A stretch of DNA of 32,829 bases from Burkholderiales bacterium (GTDB lineage Bacteria > Pseudomonadota > Gammaproteobacteria > Burkholderiales > Burkholderiaceae_E), in NCBI GenBank assembly GCA_020248665.1, contig JADCHE010000183.1:1-32829 (forward strand), read 5' to 3'. Under the pieces are notes generated by a model. It was not told the DNA's origin and did not search any database. It worked only from the letters and a program-made list of their open reading frames with translations. Of this stretch, positions 25,946-32,829 are shown one piece after another. A program made the translations under genes and the position numbers. The first letter of the stretch is position 1. Every line of letters starts with the position of its first letter.

Positions 25946-26746
25946 ATGCGCACCGTCGTCTTCAACCAGAAAGGGGGCGTGGGCAAGTCCACGATCACCG
26001 TCAACCTCGCGGCCGTCGCGGCGGGCCGCGGGCGGCGCACGCTGGTCGTCGACCTCGACCCCCAGGGCAACGCGAGCCGCTACCTGCTCGGCGAGGCGGC
26101 CGACGCGCCGCGCGCCGGCGTGGCCGACTTCTTCGAGCAGTCGCTGAAGTTCTCGATGCGCCCGCGCGGCGAGGCCGAGTTCGTGTCGGACACGCCGTTC
26201 GAGCGGCTCGCCCTGATGGCCGGCGACGCGCGGCTCGACGAGATGCACGCCAAGCTCGAGTCGCGCTACAAGATCTACAAGCTGCGCGAGGCGCTCGACG
26301 CGCTCGCCGCCGACTTCGACGAGGTCTGGATCGACACGCCGCCGGCGCTGAACTTCTACACGCGCTCGGCGCTGATCGCCGCGCGCTCGTGCCTGATCCC
26401 GTTCGACTGCGACGCGTTCTCGCGCCGCGCGCTCTACGGGCTGCTCGAGGCGGTCGAGGAGATCCGCGCCGACCACAACGCGGACCTCGCGGTGGGCGGC
26501 GTGGTCGTCAACCAGTTCCAGCCGCGCGCGAACCTGCCGGCGCGCACCGTGCAGGAGCTGGTCGACGAGGGGCTGCCGGTGCTCGAGCCGTACCTGAGCC
26601 AGAGCGTGCGCATCCGCGAGTCGCACGAGCGCTCGACCCCGATCGTCGTGCTCGACCCGCGGCACAAGCTCGCCGAGGAGTTCGAGGCGCTGTACGACGC
26701 GATCGCGGCGCCGAAGGGGCGCAAGGGCGGCAAGGCGAGGCGCTGA
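25946..26746 (+). CDS. ParA/MinD-family ATPase, orphan
   Basis: A 266-aa cytosolic P-loop ATPase. The deviant Walker A KGGVGKST is at residues 9-16 (with the signature Lys 10 region QKGGVGKS), Walker A' in LVVDLDPQGNASRYLLG, and Walker B in VWIDTPPALNFYTRSA. The stretch LESRYKIYKLREALDALA and the C-terminal VRIRESHERSTPIVVLDPRH place it in a chromosomal ParA-like group that usually stands alone, without parB. It might position a cellular cargo or act in a regulatory role; the cargo is unknown. ATG 25946 gives the exact family start. The Lys/Arg-rich last 10 residues (KGRKGGKARR) may contact nucleic acid. Confidence 0.93.
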   Translation: MRTVVFNQKGGVGKSTITVNLAAVAAGRGRRTLVVDLDPQGNASRYLLGEAADAPRAGVADFFEQSLKFSMRPRGEAEFVSDTPFERLALMAGDARLDEMHAKLESRYKIYKLREALDALAADFDEVWIDTPPALNFYTRSALIAARSCLIPFDCDAFSRRALYGLLEAVEEIRADHNADLAVGGVVVNQFQPRANLPARTVQELVDEGLPVLEPYLSQSVRIRESHERSTPIVVLDPRHKLAEEFEALYDAIAAPKGRKGGKARR

Positions 26747-26756
26747 CCCCCGGGCT

Positions 26757-26975
26757 CGGGTCGGCGGGCAGCCGCGACGGCGTGTAGCCGGCCGTGAAGA
26801 GGTTGAACGCCGGCCACGCGTCGATCGCGTCGCGCAGCACGTGGTGGCCGCGACCCACCGCCTTCTCTTCCCCGTGGATCGTGGCCTGCGAGACGGTCAG
26901 CGGTCCGGGGAGGCCGAGATGGCGGGCCTCGCCCGGCGCGAGGCGGTTCGCCTCCTCGAAGGAGCGGCGGGCCAT
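26757..26975 (-). pseudogene. N-terminal/middle fragment of a TPR-like gene
   Basis: On the minus strand ATG 26975 begins MARRSFEEANRLAPGEARHL, then LRDAIDAWPAFNLFTAGYTP. The helical AxxLxP pattern and the AWPxFNLFTAGY block resemble tetratricopeptide-like proteobacterial proteins in which they lie at the start of a much longer sequence. After about 73 residues the frame runs into the antisense of the ParA-like gene. It is almost certainly a truncated relic between ParA and the molybdenum oxidoreductase. Confidence 0.5.
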
Positions 26976-27060
26976 CGTCGCGTCGTCGGTTCATCCTCAG
27001 GCGGCGCGATCGGTGCATGATGCCGGGGTCGCCCGATACGGGCCCGGCCGGGATCCTGCG

Positions 27061-29103
27061 ATGAGCGCCATCGCCTCCACCGTCGTGCGCACGATGTGCC
27101 CGATGAACTGCCACCCCACGCTGTGCGGGATGCGGGTGGAGGTCCGCGACGGCCGCGTCGTCGGGATCGAGGGCGACCCGGAGAATCCGGACAGCCTCGG
27201 CTTCCTGTGCGTGCGCGGCCGGGCCTCGCGCGAGATCCTCGACAACCCGGCCCGCCTGCTCGCGCCGCTCGTGCGCGACCGCCGCGACGACGCGTTCCGC
27301 ACGGCGTCCTGGGACGAGGCGCTCGACCGGATCGCCGGCTCGATCGCCGCTTCTGCGCCCGCGGCCACCGCGTTCTGGCCGGGGCACGGCAGCTTCGCGA
27401 CCAACTACGGCACGCGGATCTCGGCGCAGCTGATGGCGCGCTTCGCGAACCTGCACGGCAGCCAGTTCCTGCAGCCGACGATGATCTGCTGGGGCCTGGG
27501 CGCCTTCGGGCTCGGGCTGACGGGGCTGCTGGAGACGCACACCCGCGACGACATGGCCGGGCACGCGAGGCTGGTCGTGCTGTGGGGCGCCAACTTCGCG
27601 AGCCAGCCGAACACCGCGCGCTCGGTGCTGCAGGCGAAGGCGCGCGGCGCGCACGTCGTCGCGATCGACGTGCGCCGCACCGAGGCCGCGGCCAAGGCCG
27701 ACGAGGTGCTGATCCTGCGGCCGGGCACCGACGCCGCGCTCGCGCTGGCGACGATGCACGTGATCTGCGCCGAAGGGCTGCACGACGCGGCGTTCGTCGA
27801 GGGGCACACGGTCGGCTTCGCCGAGCTCGCCGCGCACCTGCGCGACTTCGGGCCGGGCTGGGCCGAGCCGATCACCGGCGTGCCCGCCGAGCGGATCGTC
27901 GCGTTCGCGCGGCGCTACGCCGGCACGCGGCCGGGCACGATCGTGCTCGGCGGCAGTTCGATGCACAAGGGCGACAACGGCTGGCAGGCGGCCCGCGCGA
28001 TCTCGTGCCTGCCGGCGCTCGTCGGCAACGTCGGCGTGCCCGGCGGCGGGCTGGGCACGCGGCACGGCGCCGGCCCGCACGGTCGCGGTACCGCCAGCGT
28101 GGCCGCGGCCGACCGCCGCGTGCCGGGCCCGACCCTGCCCGGCCAGATGAGCGCGTTCTCCGACGCACTGCGCGCGGGGCGCGTCGATACGCTGCTGCTG
28201 CTGGGCACCAACATGCTCACCTCGTTCGCCGACTCGACCGCGGTCGCTCAGGGCCTCGCGCGGACCCGGCTGGTGGTCGCCCACGACCTGTTCCTCAACG
28301 ACACCGCCCGCCGCTTCGCGGACGTGGTGCTGCCCGGCACCGCGTGGGTCGAGGAACTCGGCTGCAAGATGACCGACACGCACGTCTACCTGATGGAGCC
28401 GGTGCTGCCGCCCGCGGGCGAGGCGCGCTCCACGACGCGCGTGCTGCGCGAGCTGGCCGGACGGATCGGGCTGGACGGCTTCTGGCCCTGGGCGTCGGAG
28501 GAGGCGCTGGTCGATGCGATCCTCGACCATCCGGGCACCGGCCGCACGACCGTCGCGGCGTTGCGCGCGCAGGGCGGGCTCGGTGCGCTGCGCGTATCGC
28601 CGGTCGCGCACCCGACGCTCGCCTTCGACACGCCGTCCGGGCGGATCGAGCTGCGTTCGGCGCGGGCCGAGGCGCTCGGGCTGCCGGCGCTGCCGACCTG
28701 GGACGCGCCGGCGCCGCAGGACGCGGCCGAGGGGCCGATCGCGCTCACCGTCGGCCGCACGCTCGGGCACTTCCACTCGTTCTACGACGCCGGTCGGGCG
28801 TTGCCCACGCTCGCCGCGCACGAGCCGCGTCCGCGCGTGTGGCTCGCGCCGGCCGACGCGGCCGCGCGCGGCATCGCCGACGGCGCGCCGGTCAGGCTGT
28901 CCAACGCGCGCGGCACGTTCGAGGCCCACGCGCACGTGACCGACCGCGTGCCGCCGGGCACCGCGTGGATCCGCGACGGCTGGGACGGGCTCAACCGGCT
29001 GACCGACGGCGCGCCGGTGCTGCCCGACCACGCGGTGCAGGTGTTCGCGTTCTCGGCGGGGCAGGCGAGCTTCGGGGCGCGCGTCGAGGTCGCGCCGGCG
29101 TAG
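27061..29103 (+). CDS. Molybdopterin-dependent oxidoreductase
   Basis: A 680-aa protein of the DMSO-reductase/formate-dehydrogenase superfamily. The N-terminal 4Fe-4S motif is CPMNCHPTLC with the fourth Cys in GFLCVRGRA. The probable molybdenum ligand is Cys 143 in QPTMICWGLGAFGLG. Pterin-binding regions include VVLWGANFASQPNTARSVLQ, VVAIDVRRTEAAAKADEVLI and VLPGTAWVEELGCKMTDTHV. The C-terminal molydopterin dinucleotide-binding domain ends with RDGWDGLNRLTDGAPVLPDH. There is no Tat signal, so it is cytoplasmic, and no electron-transfer subunit is adjacent. The reaction is not predictable. ATG 27061 is chosen at the start of the Fe-S domain; the upstream extension is not protein-like. Confidence 0.92.
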   Translation: MSAIASTVVRTMCPMNCHPTLCGMRVEVRDGRVVGIEGDPENPDSLGFLCVRGRASREILDNPARLLAPLVRDRRDDAFRTASWDEALDRIAGSIAASAPAATAFWPGHGSFATNYGTRISAQLMARFANLHGSQFLQPTMICWGLGAFGLGLTGLLETHTRDDMAGHARLVVLWGANFASQPNTARSVLQAKARGAHVVAIDVRRTEAAAKADEVLILRPGTDAALALATMHVICAEGLHDAAFVEGHTVGFAELAAHLRDFGPGWAEPITGVPAERIVAFARRYAGTRPGTIVLGGSSMHKGDNGWQAARAISCLPALVGNVGVPGGGLGTRHGAGPHGRGTASVAAADRRVPGPTLPGQMSAFSDALRAGRVDTLLLLGTNMLTSFADSTAVAQGLARTRLVVAHDLFLNDTARRFADVVLPGTAWVEELGCKMTDTHVYLMEPVLPPAGEARSTTRVLRELAGRIGLDGFWPWASEEALVDAILDHPGTGRTTVAALRAQGGLGALRVSPVAHPTLAFDTPSGRIELRSARAEALGLPALPTWDAPAPQDAAEGPIALTVGRTLGHFHSFYDAGRALPTLAAHEPRPRVWLAPADAAARGIADGAPVRLSNARGTFEAHAHVTDRVPPGTAWIRDGWDGLNRLTDGAPVLPDHAVQVFAFSAGQASFGARVEVAPA

Positions 29104-29118
29104 CGGCGCGCCGGCGGC

Positions 29119-29487
29119 TCAGCCGACCAGCACGTGCGGCTCGCCGAGCCAGATCGGCGAACTCTTCAGCTCGATGAACTCGCGCTCGTCCTCCAGCAGC
29201 GCGCGGCCCGCGCGGCGGCCCTCCGGCGTCGCGGCCGCGGCCTGCATCGCCTCGATCGACTCGAACCACAGCTCGGCGACGCCGTCGTAGGCGACCGGGC
29301 CGCCGCGCGACGCGGCGAGCCGCGCGAACGCGCCCGGCGGCAGCGTGTGGACCTGCGCGTAGCGGCGGATGCCGAGCGCGGCCGCGTGCTCGCGCACCAG
29401 CGGGCCGTGGACGTCGAGCCAGCGGTGCAGGAAGGCCTCGCGGGTGAGGTGGGGGCGGCGGGTCAGGCAGAAGACGAGCTGGATCAC
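29119..29487 (-). CDS. EthD-domain protein
   Basis: A 122-aa member of the EthD/dimeric alpha-beta barrel family. It begins with VIQLVFCLTRRPHLTREAFL, then HRWLDVHGPLVREHAAALGI and RRYAQVHTLPP; YDGVAELWFESIEAMQAA is also typical. EthD was first found in ether-degrading operons and members often accompany oxidative catabolism, acting as monooxygenase helpers, decarboxylase-like enzymes or unknown partners. GTG 29487 is preceded by GGAGAGG (29498-29492) and gives the family start. It ends 15 bases from the molybdenum oxidoreductase, tail to tail. Confidence 0.88.
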   Translation of the reverse strand: MIQLVFCLTRRPHLTREAFLHRWLDVHGPLVREHAAALGIRRYAQVHTLPPGAFARLAASRGGPVAYDGVAELWFESIEAMQAAAATPEGRRAGRALLEDEREFIELKSSPIWLGEPHVLVG

Positions 29488-29648
29488 GACGCCTCTCCGG
29501 AGCGGGACGCGCACCGCGCGCGCCGCCTCCGCCGTACGGTACCCGATGCTCGGCACGCGTTGAGCAACTCCGGCATGCGCAGCAGGATGAACTCGCGGTC
29601 GGCGGCCCGGTCGACGAAGCTCGTCGACGTCCCCCCGACGCCGCGCGG

Positions 29649-29837
29649 CTGCAGCACCGCGACGGGTGCGTCTCGGTCCTCGACGACCCCTTCGCCGAGG
29701 CGAAGGAGAGGGTCGGCGGGGTCTTCCTCATCGACGTCCCGACCCGCGAGGCGGCGCTCGCGATCGCCGCGCGCGTGCCCTCGCGGCGGTTTCTGCGACA
29801 CTGCGCCACCCCCAGACGACGAGGAGACCTACGATGA
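29649..29837 (+). pseudogene. YCII-domain fragment
   Basis: The plus frame reads CVSVLDDPFAEAKERVGGVF, then LIDVPTREAALAIAARVPS, the diagnostic second half of YCII-related (DGCR-type) small proteins, which in intact form are about 100-120 aa. The N-terminal half is replaced by non-matching sequence and the last strand is lost. The frame ends at TGA 29837, overlapping the ATG of the next gene in an ATGA joint. Between the EthD start and this point there is no other gene. Confidence 0.62.
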
Positions 29838-30964
29838 CCGAACGCACCGGCCTGCAGCTGCGCTCGACCGTCAAGCCCGACGGCGAGCTCGAGATCACGC
29901 TGATCGACCAGGCCTTCCCCGAGCCCGGCCCCGACGAGGTGCTGGTGCGCATCGACGCGACGCCGATCAACCCGTCCGACCTCGGCCTGCTGTTCGGCCC
30001 CGCGGACCTGTCGACGCTGCAGGTCGGCGGCACGCCCGAGCGGCCGGTCGTCACCGCGCGCATCCCCGAGCGCACGATGCCGGGCCTCGCCGCGCGCGTC
30101 GGCAAGCGGATGCCGGTGGGCAACGAGGGCGCGGGCGTGGTGGTCGCGGCCGGCGCGTCGCCGCAGGCGCAGGCGCTGCAGGGCCGGCTGGTCGCGATGA
30201 TCGGCGGCGCGATGTACGCGCAATACCGCGTGATGAAGGCCGCCGACGTGCTGCCGCTGCCCGAGGGCGCGACCGCCGCGGACGGCGCGTCGTGCTTCGT
30301 CAACCCCCTGACCTCGCTCGGCTTCGTCGAGACGATGCGCCGCGACGGCCACACCGCGATCGTCCACACCGCGGCCGCCTCGAACCTCGGGCAGATGCTG
30401 AACCGCATCTGCCTGAAGGACGGCATCCCGCTCGTCAACGTCGTGCGCAAGCCCGAGCAGGCGGCGCTGCTGCGCGGCCAGGGCGCGACGCAGGTCATCG
30501 ACAGCAGCGCGCCGACCTTCATGGCGGAGCTCACCGACGCGATCGCGGCGACGGGCGCCACGCTCGGCTTCGACGCGACCGGCGGCGGGCGCCTCGCGGG
30601 GCAGCTGCTGACCTGCATGGAGGCCGCGCTCAACCGCAACGCGAAGGAGTACAGCCGCTACGGCTCCGACACCCACAAGCAGGTCTACATCTACGGCACG
30701 CTCGACACCGGTCCGACCGAGTTCGTCCGCAACTTCGGCTTCTCGTGGGGCATGGGCGGCTGGCTGCTGTTCCCGTTCATGAACAAGGCCGGCCCCGAGG
30801 TCGCCGCGCGGATGCGCAAGCGCGTCGTCGAGGAGCTGAAGACGACCTTCGCGTCGCACTACTCGAAGGAGGTCTCGCTCGCGCAGGCGCTGTCGGCCGA
30901 CGCGATCGCGGCGTACTACCGCCGCTCGACCGGTGACAAGTACCTGATCGTGCCGAGCCGCTGA
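29834..30964 (+). CDS. MDR-family zinc-binding-dehydrogenase-like protein
   Basis: A 376-aa medium-chain dehydrogenase/reductase. It starts MTERTGLQLRSTVKPDGELE and has INPSDLGLLFGP, GNEGAGVVVAAGAS and, in the Rossmann part, HTAAASNLGQMLNRIC (cofactor loop A-A-A-S-x-L-G) and VNVVRKPEQAALLRGQG. No zinc-binding Cys pattern is seen, so a reductase-type reaction on a carbonyl or activated alkene is more likely than alcohol oxidation. A long insert follows DATGGGRLAGQLLTCMEAAL. GAGGAGA lies 6 bases upstream. It is followed by a hairpin at 30973-30999. Confidence 0.88.
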   Translation: MTERTGLQLRSTVKPDGELEITLIDQAFPEPGPDEVLVRIDATPINPSDLGLLFGPADLSTLQVGGTPERPVVTARIPERTMPGLAARVGKRMPVGNEGAGVVVAAGASPQAQALQGRLVAMIGGAMYAQYRVMKAADVLPLPEGATAADGASCFVNPLTSLGFVETMRRDGHTAIVHTAAASNLGQMLNRICLKDGIPLVNVVRKPEQAALLRGQGATQVIDSSAPTFMAELTDAIAATGATLGFDATGGGRLAGQLLTCMEAALNRNAKEYSRYGSDTHKQVYIYGTLDTGPTEFVRNFGFSWGMGGWLLFPFMNKAGPEVAARMRKRVVEELKTTFASHYSKEVSLAQALSADAIAAYYRRSTGDKYLIVPSR

Positions 30965-30972
30965 GGCGCGGC

Positions 30973-30999
30973 GGCGCGGCCTGCCGTCAGGGCCGCGCC
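30973..30999. terminator. Hairpin after MDR gene
   Basis: GGCGCGGCC and GGCCGCGCC form a perfect 9-bp stem with a 9-base loop, 9 bases after the MDR stop. The arms are identical to those of the hairpin at 6047-6068. No T tract is present; function as terminator is inferred from position. Confidence 0.6.
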
Positions 31000-31002
31000 C
31001 GC

Positions 31003-31031
31003 TTGACAGCCGTCTCCTCGCGACGGACGCT
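31003..31031 (+). promoter_or_regulatory. Candidate promoter of alpha/beta hydrolase gene
   Basis: A perfect TTGACA -35 (31003-31008) stands immediately after the terminator hairpin, with a poor -10 (GACGCT) 17 bases later. It would direct transcription of the hydrolase beginning at 31094. The weak -10 suggests an activator or a different start. Confidence 0.38.
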
Positions 31032-31093
31032 CTGTGCGCCCGCCGACCGCGCGCCGCGCGGCCCCCGGCGTGTCGCACACGGAGGAGACCCCC

Positions 31094-31933
31094 ATGCAGA
31101 TCGAGAAGCGCTCGGTGACGACGAGCGACGGCGTCCGGCTGAACGTGCTCGAAGCCGGACGCGGCACGCCACTCGTGCTCGTGCCCGGCTGGTCGCAGAC
31201 CGCCGCGCAGTTCCGCCGACAGCTCGAGGGCCTGTCGGACCGCTACCGCGTGATCGCGCTCGACATGCGCGGCCACGGCGACTCGGACAAGCCCGCGCAC
31301 GGCTACCGGATCCAGCGGCTCGCGAAGGACGTCAACGACGCGCTGCGCGCGCTCGACGTGCAGGGCGCGACGGTGCTCGGGCACTCGATGGGCTGCTCGG
31401 TGCTGTGGTGCTACTTCGACCTGTTCGGCGCCGACCGGGTCTCGAAGTTCGTGTTCTGCGACGAGCCCCCGTTCCTGACCTCGAACCCCGCATGGAGCGC
31501 GCAGGAGCTCGAGGACGCGGGCGCCATCTTCTCGCCCGAGGCGGTCACCCAGACGATGAACGCTCTGGCCGGCCCCGACGGCGTCGCGACGACGACCGGT
31601 TTCGTGGGTGGCATGGTGACGAAGGCGATGCCGCCCGCCACGCTCGCCTGGATGATCGAGCAGAACCTGAAGCTGCCGCGGGCGCACGCGGCGACGCTGC
31701 TCTACAACCACTGCCACCAGGACTGGCGCGACGTGTTCGCGCGCATCGACGTGCCGTGCCTGTTCATCGGCGGGCGCGCGAGCCTCGTGCCGTGGAAATC
31801 GGTCACGTGGGCGGCCGCGCAGGTGAAGGGCGCGCGGCTCGAGATCTTCGAGGAGGCCGACGGCGGCGCGCATTTCATGTTCGAGGAGAATCCGTCGCGC
31901 TTCAACGCGCTGCTGGCCGACTTCATCGGCTGA
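31094..31933 (+). CDS. Alpha/beta hydrolase
   Basis: A 279-aa alpha/beta-fold hydrolase of the haloperoxidase/esterase type. Oxyanion hole LVLVPGWSQTA (27-37), RGHGDSDKP (59-67), nucleophile elbow GHSMGC (Ser 98) and a C-terminal His in GGAHFMFEENPSRF that completes the triad. The acid is less obvious: the usual Asp site after the sixth strand reads FIGGRASLVPW, without an Asp, so it may come from elsewhere. GGAGGAGACC stands before ATG 31094. It is flanked by hairpins on both sides and so forms a single-gene unit; esterase, lactonase or related activity cannot be told apart by sequence. Confidence 0.9.
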   Translation: MQIEKRSVTTSDGVRLNVLEAGRGTPLVLVPGWSQTAAQFRRQLEGLSDRYRVIALDMRGHGDSDKPAHGYRIQRLAKDVNDALRALDVQGATVLGHSMGCSVLWCYFDLFGADRVSKFVFCDEPPFLTSNPAWSAQELEDAGAIFSPEAVTQTMNALAGPDGVATTTGFVGGMVTKAMPPATLAWMIEQNLKLPRAHAATLLYNHCHQDWRDVFARIDVPCLFIGGRASLVPWKSVTWAAAQVKGARLEIFEEADGGAHFMFEENPSRFNALLADFIG

Positions 31934-31949
31934 GGCGTGCGTTCCGCCC

Positions 31950-31976
31950 GCGGCGTGGGGCGCCGTCCCACGCCGC
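31950..31976. terminator. Terminator-like hairpin after hydrolase
   Basis: GCGGCGTGGG and CCCACGCCGC form a perfect 10-bp stem around a 7-base loop, 16 bases downstream of the hydrolase stop. It is the strongest hairpin of this region, without a T tract, as is common in GC-rich genomes. Confidence 0.65.
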
Positions 31977-32110
31977 GCCGGGCGCGTCGGGCCCGGTCGT
32001 CGCGGCCGTCGCCGTGCGGCGGCGGGAACCGACCGGCGGCGCGCCCCACAGTGTGACGAACCGTGAATACTGGCGAACCTCCGGGGGCACGATCCGCCCC
32101 CGCAGCCGCC

Positions 32111-32829
32111 ATGGACGCGAACTCGACCCTCCGCAGCTGTCACCAGATCCTCGGTATCGGCCGCGATGCGTCCGGCGACGAGATCGCGCTCGCGTACCTG
32201 CGCACCGCGATGCGGCACCACCCGGCGAACTGCATCGACGCGGACGATCGGGCGCGCGCGCGCCCGCTGTTCCGCGAGGCCGCCGAGGCCTGGGCGGTGC
32301 TGTCGGACGGACGGGTCGCGTCGTGCCGAGGCGCCGAAGGCGACGCACGCGCGATGGCGGTGTTCGACGAGACGCTCGCGTGGCACGTGCGTGCGCTCGC
32401 CGATCGCGGGCTGCGCGCCGAGTCGATCCTGAACGCGCTGATGCTCGAGGGCTGCCCGCAGTCGGTCGCGAGGTCGGCCGCGGAGGCCACGACGCGCGAC
32501 GCGGCGCTCGGCACGACGGTGGCGCCGCCCTCGCTCGAGCTGCCGGCGCCGGTCGACGACGAGGACGTGCCGGTGCTCGCCGCCGCGAAGGCCGCGGCCG
32601 CCGCGATCAACAAGGCCGACCGGCGCGCCGCGGATGCGTTCGCGTCGGTGGCCGCCGGCACGGCCGCTGCCGCATCGGCGCCGCCCGGTGACGCCCGCGC
32701 GCCGGTGTCGTCGCGCCCGGTCGCGGCGCGGTTCGCCGCGGACACCGCCACGGTGGTGACGCCGCGCACGCCCGGCATCCGCACGGCCGCGCGGTCCGGG
32801 ACCGCGTCGCGCCGCCGCGGCGCCCCCGA
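32111..32829 (+). CDS. J-domain-like protein with degenerate HPD motif, 3' end outside window
   Basis: From ATG 32111 the frame is open to the window edge (239 residues). Residues 10-70 resemble a J domain: CHQILGIGRDASGDEIALAY, LRTAMRHHPAN, then RPLFREAAEAWAVLSDGRVA. The invariant HPD tripeptide that stimulates DnaK ATPase is replaced by HPA, so normal co-chaperone activity is doubtful. Residues about 80-120 (LAWHVRALADRGLRAESILN) form an amphipathic helical region. The remainder is Ala/Pro/Arg-rich and probably disordered. The upstream 178-base gap contains the hydrolase hairpin. A similar fold may act as a protein-protein interface only. Confidence 0.62.
   Translation, partial: MDANSTLRSCHQILGIGRDASGDEIALAYLRTAMRHHPANCIDADDRARARPLFREAAEAWAVLSDGRVASCRGAEGDARAMAVFDETLAWHVRALADRGLRAESILNALMLEGCPQSVARSAAEATTRDAALGTTVAPPSLELPAPVDDEDVPVLAAAKAAAAAINKADRRAADAFASVAAGTAAAASAPPGDARAPVSSRPVAARFAADTATVVTPRTPGIRTAARSGTASRRRGAP

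Noticed and set aside
28991-32386. An 1131-codon open frame on the minus strand
   Set aside because: It is antisense to the MDR enzyme, hydrolase and J-like gene, with low-complexity Arg/Ala/Val content. Long antisense frames are expected at this GC content.

Overview
This is a GC-rich (clearly above 65%) chromosomal segment, gene-dense on both strands, with no rRNA, tRNA, CRISPR array, intact insertion sequence or phage gene that I could see. The gene set suggests a metabolically versatile betaproteobacterium, most likely Burkholderiales. It includes a Bug/TctC-type solute receptor with a LysR regulator and an amidohydrolase, two Baeyer-Villiger monooxygenases, acyl-CoA and CoA-transferase enzymes, a DUF1028 gene with a peptide-type ABC transporter, and a TetR regulator with a WHG domain. 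This placement is inferred from gene content; there is no marker gene to prove it.

Layout. Bases 1-2115 (minus strand) hold a LuxR-type regulator that runs off the left edge, then a three-gene membrane-protein cluster: a 38-aa peptide, an ABA4-like DUF4281 protein and a polytopic protein. The cluster faces a divergent TetR gene (2289-2927) across two operator-like palindromes. Bases 2928-4870 are mostly debris: a decayed DUF2007/DUF222/HNH endonuclease gene and a short truncated gene. RidA and PPOX-family genes follow, then (minus) an MDR reductase and an acyl-CoA synthetase with fragments of a Bug receptor and an amidohydrolase between them. Bases 9516-13890 are a LysR gene divergent from a tightly overlapping operon: alpha/beta hydrolase, Bug receptor, amidohydrolase and a small membrane protein. 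A CoA-transferase (minus), a VapBC module, and two divergent Baeyer-Villiger monooxygenases occupy 13901-19343. Bases 19414-25653 are one compact operon of a DUF1028 protein and a complete Dpp/Gsi-type ABC transporter. The right end holds a MazEF remnant, an orphan ParA ATPase, a TPR-like remnant, a molybdopterin oxidoreductase, an EthD protein, a YCII remnant, a second MDR enzyme, an alpha/beta hydrolase, and the start of a J-domain-like gene.

How the genes work together. Most intact genes are catabolic or uptake genes for small organic molecules. The LysR operon looks like a self-contained module for importing one substrate and hydrolysing it. The DUF1028-ABC operon looks like peptide uptake coupled to a hydrolase-like protein. 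The monooxygenases, EthD protein, MDR enzymes and CoA enzymes fit degradation of ketones and related carbonyl compounds, but they are in separate transcription units and no single pathway can be read from the order.

The most unusual trait is the number of gene remnants. At least six spaces between intact genes hold recognisable pieces of broken genes (HNH, Bug, amidohydrolase, MazEF, TPR-like, YCII). Several keep both ends of the gene but lack the middle. An 84-bp exact repeat also puts the tail of a membrane protein onto the LuxR regulator at the window edge.
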